From positions 310,001 to 374,000 of the forward strand of contig NZ_JADHDW010000003.1 in assembly GCF_016820555.1 (NCBI RefSeq): DNA of 64,000 nucleotides. Reading direction: 5' to 3'. Positions 16,054 to 23,443 of this stretch are shown piece by piece; the first letter of the stretch is position 1; every line of letters starts with the position of its first letter. The position numbers were made by a program, and so were the translations under genes. The notes below the pieces were generated by a model, which saw only the letters and a program-made list of their open reading frames with translations, searched no databases and was not told the DNA's origin. Source of the DNA: Bacillus sp. REN10 (lineage in GTDB: Bacteria; Bacillota; Bacilli; Bacillales; Domibacillaceae).

Positions 16054-16660
16054 TGATGCTCCCTCGTTTCTGCATTTGTACGGTTTCATCGGTCCAACTG
16101 ACATCCCACCCTAACGCTCCTCCTATCACACTAATGGGTACATACACTTTTCCGTTCACATTGAGAGTAGCAGTTGGCATCGGTGTTTTCGCCATATTTT
16201 CGTAAACAGCTAGTGAGCCTTCTTTAAAAATTAAATGCACATCTTCATCCACTACTTCCATTGCTCTGCTGTTCTTATACACATACACATCGGCCCCTAA
16301 ATATTGAGCGACACTTTTTAATGGTACGAGTAATTGCCCTTGATAAGGCAGAACATCTATCCAGATCGCTGTTTTATTTGGTAATTGCAACTTCACTTCT
16401 TGCTGCTTTGTTACTGGCAGCGTTTCATTGGCCAAAATAGCAGATGAAGCTCGTGACCAAGCATACCACGTCTCCTCAATCATTGTTTGGCGCTTCTCTT
16501 CTGTACCATACCACTCTCCATCTTCTTCCTCTTCGTATCCCTCATCATAATCTTCATAGCTTTCATATTCATCATCATCATCGGCATAAGTTGCCTGTAT
16601 GGGCCAAATGAGCAGAGAGGAAGAGACTAAAATGGGTAAATATTTGCGCTTTTTATGCAT
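16040..16660 (-). CDS. Secreted copper-amine-oxidase N-terminal-domain protein with acidic stretch
   Basis: A 206-residue protein with a signal peptide (about 1-26, ending ATYA), followed by an approximately 26-residue run made almost only of D, E, Y and G, then a Cu_amine_oxidN1-type domain (about 100-195; LLVPLKSVAQYLGADV, KVYVPISVIGGALGWDV). This domain is a wall- or substrate-binding stalk and is not an oxidase. The acidic run could bind cations (inference). AAGGTGAG precedes ATG 16660. First gene of the seven-gene redox operon. Confidence 0.75.
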   Translation of the reverse strand: MHKKRKYLPILVSSSLLIWPIQATYADDDDEYESYEDYDEGYEEEEDGEWYGTEEKRQTMIEETWYAWSRASSAILANETLPVTKQQEVKLQLPNKTAIWIDVLPYQGQLLVPLKSVAQYLGADVYVYKNSRAMEVVDEDVHLIFKEGSLAVYENMAKTPMPTATLNVNGKVYVPISVIGGALGWDVSWTDETVQMQKRGSINGKR

Positions 16661-16722
16661 TCATCTCACCTTCCATTTTTCATTCTAGTGCCACTATAAA
16701 AGACAAAACTGAAAATAAAATG

Positions 16723-17396
16723 AAAAGGGGCTGTCCAGAAAGTCAGTGAAAACTGACTTTCTATGACAGCCCTTCTTCATTTATGGAAAAAATCGACGAA
16801 ACATTTTGAAGAAAAACTCAAAGAAAAGATCCAACAGACGCTTCAACACATTGAAGAAGTGACCAAATCGGAGTCAGAAATCCCTCAAGAAGCAACGCCT
16901 GAACAGTTAGAAAACCTAGCGAATCAACTAGAGAAGGAAGTCGATCAACTAACAGAAGAAATCGACCAAGAACCAGATGTTCAAGTACGGAAAGAAAAGC
17001 GAAAACAACGTAGTGCCTGCAGGAAACCTATGAAAGAACAGGAACGAAGCTATAAAAAAGACATCCGAAACGCAAAAAACTGGACCTACGAGGAAAAAGA
17101 CGATCACTTTATTTGCCCGAACGGTCGTCGGGTGAAGTTTTTGAGATACATGAATAAGAAAAATCAATCAGGTTACATCAAGGGCAATCGGTCGTTCCGC
17201 AGATTTTCCTTGCGGGGGATCGACAAAGTACACACAGAATTTGGGATTGTGGCTTTAGCCCACAACCTCCTGAAAGTAGCCAGCATCCGCCAGCTACTTT
17301 CAGAGAAATATCGGAAACCGACAAAAAGAGGTGGAGAAAAACGACTCGTTTTTCTCCACCTCTTTTATTTTAGGGACTTATTGGACAGCCCCTTTT
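16723..17396 (+). mobile_element. Defective IS1182-like element with intact terminal repeats
   Basis: Bounded by perfect 15-bp inverted repeats, AAAAGGGGCTGTCCA (16723-16737) and TGGACAGCCCCTTTT (17382-17396). A hairpin lies just inside each end: AGAAAGTCAGT/ACTGACTTTCT on the left and a 21-bp-arm hairpin at 17324-17366 on the right. At 674 bp it is far shorter than a full IS1182 (about 1.6-1.9 kb). No target duplication is evident. The right repeat ends 3 nt from the stop of the sigma-54 regulator gene, so the insertion landed between genes. Confidence 0.8.
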
Positions 17397-17416
17397 GCCT
17401 TAGAATAATTGCTTAA
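16763..17416 (+). pseudogene. Truncated IS1182-family transposase
   Basis: About 180 meaningful residues: a charged coiled-coil region (KKSTKHFEEKLKEKIQQ), then KNWTYEEKDDHFICPNGR, then a direct jump to GYIKGNRSFRRFSLRG and EFGIVALAHNLLKVA, which is the conserved C-terminus of IS1182 transposases. The N-terminal half and parts of the catalytic core are missing, so it cannot be active. The last residues read out of the element through its right repeat. Confidence 0.75.
17324..17366. terminator. Long perfect hairpin inside the IS1182-like right end
   Basis: 21-nt arms starting AAAAGAGGTGGAG and ending CTCCACCTCTTTT, separated by a single base, with A-run and T-run flanks: a strong bidirectional terminator. 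An identical copy lies at 25144-25186. Confidence 0.8.
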
Positions 17417-19214
17417 AACGAATAGGTTCATTTTGAAGATCATGTTCTTCAAGCTTTCTATATAAAGTGGCAAGACTAATATCTAGCTGGGCAGCAATTT
17501 GTTTTTTTGCCTTCACTGTATGGCCATATTCATTTAACATTTGTTGCAAAATATCTCTTTCGTAAAAACTAAGCCTCATTTTTAAAGAAGGAGTATCATC
17601 CATATAGTCTTTTCGGTCCACCATTCGAGCTGGGAGACTGTGAAGAGTAATTCGATTTGTTTGTTCCATATTCACAGCATATTCAACCGCATTTTCCAAT
17701 TCTCGTACATTTCCGGGCCATGGATAATATTGAAATAACTCGATCACTTTTGGCTCAAATCCATAGATTTCTTTGTTTAATGAAGCCGTGTGTTTAGATA
17801 GGAAATGATTCATTAATATCGGTATATCTACTTGGCGATCACGAAGCGGAGGTAAATATAAAGGAATCACATTTAACCGAAAATATAAATCGGCTCGAAA
17901 TTCACCTTCTTGAACCATTTTCTCTAAATTTTGATTCGTTGCTGCAATGACTTTAATATCAATAGGAATTGGACTTTTTCCCCCAACTCGTTCTACTTTT
18001 TTATGCTGTAACACATGTAATAACTTTACTTGTAAATGCAAAGGAAGATCTCCAATTTCATCTAGAAAAATCGTTCCCCCATCCGCCATTTCAAACTTTC
18101 CAATTTTCCCTTCTTTATTTGCACCTGTAAAAGCTCCTTTAGCATAGCCAAATAATTCGCTCTCAAGCAATGTTTCCGGGATAGAGCCACAATTCACCGC
18201 AATAAATGGGCCCGATGCTCGATTACTGGCGTTATGAATCGCCATTGCAAAGACACCTTTACCAGTACCACTTTCACCGGTTATTAGAATATTGGAATGA
18301 CTATTACTCACTTTTAATGCCTGTTGTTTCAAGCTTTTAATAATGCTACTTTTTCCTTTGACTTCCGCAAAAGATAGATCAAGTTCGCCAGTTGTGAGAG
18401 TATAGGCAAGTTTTCTTACGTCAGACATCTTTCGAATCGAAGCAACAACGCCATAGACTTGAGTTTGATTAAAAATGGGGGTAGCTGTAACGATAAAGTG
18501 GAAGTGCTGTTTAGTAGTTTGGTAAATTTCTTCATTCTCCAAATAGCCTTTTCCTGTTTTTAAGACGGATAACATCGGTGAGTCTGGCATGATTTGCTCT
18601 AACGGTTTTCCAATGATGTCTTCTTTTTTTGTATAAAGAAGCATTTCAACTGTGTGGTTACAATGCGTGATGATGCCTTGCTGATCAATAGCCAGAATTC
18701 CATCTTGTATAGATTCTAAAATCGTATTTAATTTATTTTTTGTTAGCAATAATTGTTGCGTCGTTTCCATCTCGGCTACTTTTACGGTAATTAAATCAGA
18801 CATGCGCCATAAGAAATTTAACATTTGCTCCTGGTTCTCCAACAAACGATTATGCTGTTCTTCATTAAAGGCCAGAAGACCAATTACTCCAATGGCCTTC
18901 TCATTGTAAATAATGGGACAACAAATTTCAGCTACTTCCTCTAATTCTCCCGTATTCACAAGGGGATCGTATGTCGGATCGTTTCGCGCATCTTCTACGA
19001 CAAATGCCTGTTTTGTAATCAAGACTCTGCCATATACATAGCCCGCTTCCTTCTTCCCATCTTCTTCTATCGTATTAATTCTTTTTCTACATTCTCCCGT
19101 TCCGGCTATGACTGTCATCGACTCGTCGATAATCTCCGCTTCGACTTTTAATGCAGCTGATATCGCATCAGCTACTTGCTGCACTAATTCCTGTATGCCT
19201 TTTAAAAATGTCAC
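17400..19214 (-). CDS. Sigma-54-dependent enhancer-binding regulator (GAF-PAS-AAA-Fis)
   Basis: About 604 residues from GTG 19214. N-terminal GAF-like sensor similar to sugar-diacid/amine regulators (EIIDESMTVIAGTGECR, CCPIIYNEKAIGVIGL), PAS (about 170-270; SIQDGILAIDQQG), AAA+ sigma-54 activator (about 300-530) with GESGTGKG, the sigma-54-contact loop GAFTGA and PGNVREL, and a C-terminal Fis helix-turn-helix (AAQLDISLATLYRKL). A TTG at 19271 would start inside the upstream terminator; GTG 19214 has GGGGTGAGG before it and is preferred. By location it should activate the -24/-12 promoter of the aminotransferase operon. Confidence 0.88.
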   Translation of the reverse strand: MTFLKGIQELVQQVADAISAALKVEAEIIDESMTVIAGTGECRKRINTIEEDGKKEAGYVYGRVLITKQAFVVEDARNDPTYDPLVNTGELEEVAEICCPIIYNEKAIGVIGLLAFNEEQHNRLLENQEQMLNFLWRMSDLITVKVAEMETTQQLLLTKNKLNTILESIQDGILAIDQQGIITHCNHTVEMLLYTKKEDIIGKPLEQIMPDSPMLSVLKTGKGYLENEEIYQTTKQHFHFIVTATPIFNQTQVYGVVASIRKMSDVRKLAYTLTTGELDLSFAEVKGKSSIIKSLKQQALKVSNSHSNILITGESGTGKGVFAMAIHNASNRASGPFIAVNCGSIPETLLESELFGYAKGAFTGANKEGKIGKFEMADGGTIFLDEIGDLPLHLQVKLLHVLQHKKVERVGGKSPIPIDIKVIAATNQNLEKMVQEGEFRADLYFRLNVIPLYLPPLRDRQVDIPILMNHFLSKHTASLNKEIYGFEPKVIELFQYYPWPGNVRELENAVEYAVNMEQTNRITLHSLPARMVDRKDYMDDTPSLKMRLSFYERDILQQMLNEYGHTVKAKKQIAAQLDISLATLYRKLEEHDLQNEPIRFKQLF

Positions 19215-19269
19215 AACCTCACCCCTGTATAATGATGGAAATTGTCTATTATATAATTCTCTATTTTTC

Positions 19270-19298
19270 AAAAAAAACCTTTCAATTCATGAAAGGTT
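19270..19298 (-). terminator. Terminator of the aminotransferase-aldehyde dehydrogenase operon
   Basis: On the minus strand AACCTTTCA pairs with TGAAAGGTT and is followed by eight T. It separates the amine operon from its regulator gene. Confidence 0.88.
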
Positions 19299-19423
19299 CA
19301 GTCGTAATCCATAAGCAATGTTAGAAATTCACCAGGCTTAACTGAAATATTAATATCTTCCGCAGCAACAAAATCTTTAAATCGTTTGGCAACTCTTTTC
19401 AGTTCAACCATCGGTGTACTCAA
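19298..19423 (-). pseudogene. PotA-like polyamine ABC ATPase, N-terminal stub
   Basis: TTG at 19423, behind AAAAGGGGAG, opens 41 codons: MVELKRVAKRFKDFVAAEDI then VKPGEFLTLL, which is the first beta-strand region of PotA/spermidine-putrescine ATPases. The frame then diverges (MDYD, stop) exactly where GPSGCGKT should follow. A truncated stub directly after the aldehyde dehydrogenase gene. It suggests the operon once carried a polyamine importer that was deleted. Confidence 0.7.
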
Positions 19424-19463
19424 CTGATCTCCCCTTTTACAAACATAGTAAAGTAGCTATCTT

Positions 19464-20987
19464 CTATTTATCAGCAAACCAGCCTGTTGGTTCTACTTGT
19501 AAGTTATTAATAATTTGTTTCACTTCGGTATATTCTTCTAAACCATACGTCCCTAGTTCTCGTCCAATTCCGCTCTGTTTATAGCCACCCCATGGTCCTT
19601 CCACCAAATTCTGCTCATACGTATTAATCCAAGTTACACCTGCACGAATCGATTTGGCCATTCGCTCTGCTTTAGAAACATCCGAAGTAAAAATTCCTGC
19701 CGCTAATCCATATGGAGAATCATTAGCTACTTGGAGTGCTTCTGCTTCAGTTTCAAAGGGCATCACACATAAAACAGGACCAAAAATTTCCTCTTGAGCA
19801 ATCGTCATGTGCGAATCCACATCAATAAAGATCGTCGGTTCAATAAAGCTACCTGTTTCACGTCCTTGATCAAGCAATTGCTTTCCTCCGCAGGCCAATG
19901 TAGCTCCTTCTTGTTGACCAATCTCGATATAATTAAGAATTTTTTTCATATGTGCTTGACTAATGACCGGTCCCATTTGTGAAGCTGAATCATCTCCAGG
20001 ACCAACTTTAATGTTTCTTGTCGCTTGTACGAGGTCTTTAACAAATTGGTCATAGATAGATTTTTCGACTAATAAACGAGAACCAGCTGAACATACTTGA
20101 CCTGAGTTATTAAAAATAGCAAAGGTCGCATAATCTAAAGCGCTTTCATAATCTGCATCAGCAAAAATTATATTAGGAGATTTACCGCCCAATTCTAGGG
20201 ATACTTTTTTCAAGTTGCCGACCGCCTGTTTCATGATATGTTTTCCTATTACAGTACCACCTGTAAAGGCGATTTTGTCAACGAGTGGGCTTGTGACGAG
20301 TGGTTCTCCTGCATTCTGTCCGGTTCCATTGATTAAATTGACAACCCCTTTTGGAAATCCAATTTCATCAATTAATTCAAATAGACGAATAGCAGTAAGT
20401 GGTGTTAGTTCAGAAGGTTTTAAAATACATACGTTCCCAGCAGCTAGAGCCGGAGCTAACTTCCAAGCTGCCATTAAAAGAGGATAATTCCAAGGTATAA
20501 TTTGACCGCAAACACCGATAGGTTCTCGAACTACTCTTGCAATAAGTGGAGCTGTCGTTTCAAACGTTTCTCCTGTCGGCTTTGTTGTTAATCCAGCATA
20601 ATAGCGAAAAGTTTTCGCTGCTTCTTCCATATCGCTTAGAGATTCTCTCAAGGTTTTTCCGTTGTTCAGCATTTCTAGATAGGCTAATTCCTCTTGATGT
20701 TCATCAATTTTTGCTGCTAAATTCATTAGTAAAGTAGCTCGCTCATGGGCCGATACATGACGCCATTTTCCTAAATCAAATGCTGTTCGAGCAGCACGAA
20801 TCGCTCGTTCGGTATCTTCCGCTTCAGCTGATGCTACTTCTGCAAGTAGTTCTCCTGTAGCTGGATTGACAACGGATAGTGTATGTTGATGAATAGGCTC
20901 GACCCATTCTCCATTAATGTATAGCTTTCTTAGATTCGTCATATCTTTCCAACGCCCAAATAATGTCTGCTTTTTCGTTTGGCTCAT
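19464..20987 (-). CDS. NAD-dependent aldehyde dehydrogenase (amino-aldehyde/betaine-aldehyde type)
   Basis: A 507-residue ALDH. Seen: [20 protein letters not shown], nucleotide-binding FTGGTVIGKHI, catalytic Glu in LELGGKSPN and nucleophilic Cys in SGQVCSAGSRL, EIFGPVL. By context it oxidises the aldehyde made by the neighbouring aminotransferase, for example 4-aminobutanal to GABA (inference). AAGGAGAGGT precedes ATG 20987. An extra N-terminal 15 residues (MSQTKKQTL) precede the usual NLRKLYINGEW start. Confidence 0.85.
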   Translation of the reverse strand: MSQTKKQTLFGRWKDMTNLRKLYINGEWVEPIHQHTLSVVNPATGELLAEVASAEAEDTERAIRAARTAFDLGKWRHVSAHERATLLMNLAAKIDEHQEELAYLEMLNNGKTLRESLSDMEEAAKTFRYYAGLTTKPTGETFETTAPLIARVVREPIGVCGQIIPWNYPLLMAAWKLAPALAAGNVCILKPSELTPLTAIRLFELIDEIGFPKGVVNLINGTGQNAGEPLVTSPLVDKIAFTGGTVIGKHIMKQAVGNLKKVSLELGGKSPNIIFADADYESALDYATFAIFNNSGQVCSAGSRLLVEKSIYDQFVKDLVQATRNIKVGPGDDSASQMGPVISQAHMKKILNYIEIGQQEGATLACGGKQLLDQGRETGSFIEPTIFIDVDSHMTIAQEEIFGPVLCVMPFETEAEALQVANDSPYGLAAGIFTSDVSKAERMAKSIRAGVTWINTYEQNLVEGPWGGYKQSGIGRELGTYGLEEYTEVKQIINNLQVEPTGWFADK

Positions 20988-21035
20988 TTCTTACCTCTCC
21001 TTTATCTCACTTCGTTTATGATAAAATGAAACATC

Positions 21036-21160
21036 AATCAGTGGGGATTTTCTCCATCCTCCACTGATTGTTAGTTGAATGAACTTGAGCTTTTACGGGC
21101 TGTTGGTCTCCCACCTACCCGTTTACACTTTTTAGGTGAGTGTCTTACAGCCTGTTAATT
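21036..21160. mobile_element. IS605-type palindromic end relic between two amine-catabolism genes
   Basis: Two stem-loops: AATCAGTGG/CCACTGATT (21036-21069) and an outer stem GGCTGT/ACAGCC enclosing TCTCCCACCT and AGGTGAGTG (about 21099-21154). The TCTCCCACCTAC module is the same as at 3405-3416, and this layout resembles terminal hairpins of IS200/IS605-type elements or their PATE derivatives. No coding remains. Confidence 0.45.
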
Positions 21161-21166
21161 TGGAAT

Positions 21167-21196
21167 AAAAAGGGGCAAAACGCCCCCTTATTTTTG
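21167..21196 (-). terminator. Hairpin after the aminotransferase gene
   Basis: On the minus strand AAGGGGGC-GTTTT-GCCCCTT followed by TTTA. It may attenuate rather than end transcription, since the aldehyde dehydrogenase gene downstream has no obvious promoter of its own. Confidence 0.75.
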
Positions 21197-21209
21197 AATC
21201 TTGTAATCC

Positions 21210-22571
21210 TTAATTAGTAACCACTTGTTTTTTCGCTAAGTTTGCTACATGCTTGTTAATCGCTTCAATGACGGTGTCAATTTGTTGATACGTAATTACC
21301 GCAGGTGGCTCAATCCGAATAACTGTGGCATTATTTAAAGTTCCACCGACGAGAATTTGATCAGCAAACAATCGCTTAGCTAATTCAAATCCGATTTCAT
21401 TCGTCGCAAACTCCATTCCGATCAATAACCCTTTACCACGTACATCAACCATTACTTCAGGATATTTTGATTGAATGTCAGATAATTTCTCGATAATATA
21501 TTCACCTTTCTCACGAGCTTGTTCGACGATATTCTCTTCCAGAATGGTCTTAATTCCAGCGATGGCTCCCGCACAGCAAAGTGGGTTACCGCCAAACGTA
21601 GATGAACCAAGTAGGAATGGATTCTCCTCCATCTTCTTCCACAAATGAGGTCTAGCAACCATTGCTGTAATCGGCATAACTCCACCGCCGAATGCCTTTC
21701 CAAGTGTCATAATATCTGGTACGACATTCCAATGATCAATTCCAAACAAAGTACCTGTACGTCCCATTCCCGTTTGTATTTCATCGACAATTAATACACA
21801 TCCATATTTATCACAAATCTCTCTTAATCGAGGGAAATAGTCATCGGCAGGAATGTTAATACCGCCTTCCCCTTGAATTGGTTCAACAATAATACCTGCT
21901 ACTTTCTCTCCTGTCGCCTCTAAATGCTTAATAGCGTTTTCCATCGCATCAGCGTCTCCGAATGGTACATGCTGAAACCCTGGAATCAATGGTAAGTACG
22001 GCTCTCTAAAGACGGCTTTTCCAGATGAAGAAAGTGCCCCGAAAGTTTTACCATGGAATCCATTCACTGTCGAAATAAAATGAGTTTTTCCCGTAGCCAA
22101 TCGTGCTAACTTAAGCGCCATTTCATTCGCTTCTGCCCCTGAATTGGTTAAATAAGTATATTGCAAGTCACCCGGGGTAATCGCAGCAACGAGCTTAGAT
22201 AAATAACCGCGCAACGGATCGACTAATTCCTGACTGTGAAGTGCATAACGTTTTAATTGAGCCTCTACCGCTTTCACTACTTTTGGATGACGATGGCCTA
22301 ATAAATAAACACCGTATCCACCTAAACAATCGATAAATTCCCGATTCTTCGTATCGCGGAAGATCGCTTCTTCATCCTCCCATTCAACAAAAGAAAAGTC
22401 TGTCGATGCCGATTTCCGATGATTCAAAATCGCTTTATTTACAAAATGAGTAAAGTTATAGATCGAGTCTTCAATTACTTGATCCTTCTGTTCCTCACTA
22501 AGTGAATCACTCTCAATCAACGCCAAAATTTCCGTCGCAATTTGCAAAGCTTCTTCATTCGTCTTTCTCAT
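21210..22571 (-). CDS. Class III aminotransferase, putrescine aminotransferase type
   Basis: A PLP enzyme of about 453 residues that moves the amino group of putrescine or a similar diamine to a 2-oxo acid. Seen: YLTNSGAEANEMALKLAR, GFHGKTFGAL, EPIQGEGGI, VDEIQTGMGRTG and the PLP-lysine motif TLGKAFGGGVMP. The long helical N-terminus (first about 60 residues) is characteristic of YgjG/PatA. The second ATG (22571) has AGAGG 9 nt upstream, whereas the first (22580) touches it, so 22571 is chosen. Driven by a consensus sigma-54 promoter. Confidence 0.85.
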   Translation of the reverse strand: MRKTNEEALQIATEILALIESDSLSEEQKDQVIEDSIYNFTHFVNKAILNHRKSASTDFSFVEWEDEEAIFRDTKNREFIDCLGGYGVYLLGHRHPKVVKAVEAQLKRYALHSQELVDPLRGYLSKLVAAITPGDLQYTYLTNSGAEANEMALKLARLATGKTHFISTVNGFHGKTFGALSSSGKAVFREPYLPLIPGFQHVPFGDADAMENAIKHLEATGEKVAGIIVEPIQGEGGINIPADDYFPRLREICDKYGCVLIVDEIQTGMGRTGTLFGIDHWNVVPDIMTLGKAFGGGVMPITAMVARPHLWKKMEENPFLLGSSTFGGNPLCCAGAIAGIKTILEENIVEQAREKGEYIIEKLSDIQSKYPEVMVDVRGKGLLIGMEFATNEIGFELAKRLFADQILVGGTLNNATVIRIEPPAVITYQQIDTVIEAINKHVANLAKKQVVTN

Positions 22572-22622
22572 TCTCCTCATCCTCTCATTCTTTGTTCATT
22601 TAAATGATTACACCTAGCTATT

Positions 22623-22638
22623 TGCAAATGCTGTGCCA
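22623..22638 (-). promoter_or_regulatory. Sigma-54 (-24/-12) promoter of the amine catabolic operon
   Basis: Minus-strand TGGCACAGCATTTGCA: exact TGGCAC, 5 bp, TTGCA, with GG and GC 10 bp apart. It lies about 50 bp upstream of the aminotransferase start, and a GAFTGA-type activator is encoded downstream. Confidence 0.92.
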
Positions 22639-22768
22639 ACTTAGGATCGGAAAATGATTTACTCCTTCGTTTACAACCTAAAACCGACCATATCAACAGT
22701 TGGACACCATTATAAGTAATTAACTTATTTTAAATTTCATATATCCCCTGACATTCTGATGGACTAAA

Positions 22769-22786
22769 TTTCTTAATTGTGAGAAA
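22769..22786. promoter_or_regulatory. Candidate enhancer site 1 for the sigma-54 activator
   Basis: TTTCTTAATTGTGAGAAA, a TTTCTC-N6-GAGAAA palindrome with one mismatch, about 130 bp upstream of the -24/-12 promoter. Confidence 0.65.
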
Positions 22787-22848
22787 CAAAACTTCTTATT
22801 TATTAAATATTCTGAATTTCAATCTAGTTAATAGCACCTATTCCATTC

Positions 22849-22886
22849 TTTCTCATAATTGAAAAATGTTTCTCAACAACGAGAAA
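22849..22886. promoter_or_regulatory. Candidate enhancer sites 2 and 3, tandem palindromes
   Basis: TTTCTCATAATTGAAAAA (22849-22866) and the perfect palindrome TTTCTCAACAACGAGAAA (22869-22886), starts 20 bp apart, i.e. about two helical turns. Same 6-6-6 layout as site 1 and a distance of about 210-260 bp from the promoter, normal for sigma-54 activators. Confidence 0.72.
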
Positions 22887-22895
22887 ACTTGGTTT

Positions 22896-23145
22896 TTAAA
22901 ACATGGCATCTAGTAATTTATAATAATATTTCATGATGCTAACTACTTTAGCATGTTGCTCATAAAAAGGAATGGGCGTTAACTTCGCTTTAGCTAAAGG
23001 GTTTTTCCCCTCATTTATTCGGCATACATTAGCATCAATTAATTTACCAATGTAAGGGATTTTAGCTGTAGTGAAACCTACTTTTCCACTTCATTGAAAC
23101 TCAATGTTCGCCTGCTTTAAATCAGGGAAGACACGGGTCATTCCT
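22896..23145 (-). pseudogene. DAO-type FAD oxidoreductase C-terminal remnant
   Basis: Minus-strand reading gives MTRVFPDLKQANIEFQ, a TGA where family members have Trp, then SGKVGFTTAKIPYIGKL, and after an internal deletion NPLAKAKLTPIPFYEQH and KYYYKLLDAMF. This is the C-terminal region of PuuB/OrdL-like amine oxidoreductases. It has a nonsense codon, an internal deletion and no N-terminus. It fits the amine-catabolic setting. Confidence 0.62.
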
Positions 23146-23387
23146 TTATGCAAATTCGAAAAAATCTACTCCAGCCCCAATAGCGACTCCTTCCATTTCT
23201 TCAATTAAGTCATAATCATATCGATATGGTTTTTCGCCAACTCTCTTGCTTCATTCCAACGAATTTGACTAAAATCATAAAACAATGATTCATAGGTTTC
23301 TAAACTATTTAGTACTTCTTTTTTGCCTACAGATCCATGCTGTTTGCCAATTTCTTTGAAAGATCCATTTAAACGAATCTTCTTCAT
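23146..23387 (-). pseudogene. C45 (acyl-CoA:6-APA acyltransferase-like) N-terminal remnant
   Basis: ATG 23387, after GAGG, starts MKKIRLNGSFKEIGKQHGS and continues to WNEARELAKNHID, typical of C45 N-terminal-nucleophile precursors. A frameshift near 23210 then leads to YDYDLIEEMEGVAIGAGVDF in the next frame before the sequence joins the oxidoreductase remnant. The self-cleavage Cys region is lost. The junction points to a deletion fusing two former neighbours. Confidence 0.65.
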
Positions 23388-23443
23388 CGTCCATCCTCTG
23401 TTTTTTAAATATTCAGAATTTTTTTCATGCACTTCCTTAAACA

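Noticed and set aside
16763-17416. Treating the IS1182-type frame as a functional gene
   Set aside because: It lacks the N-terminal half of the transposase and reads out of the element through the terminal repeat.
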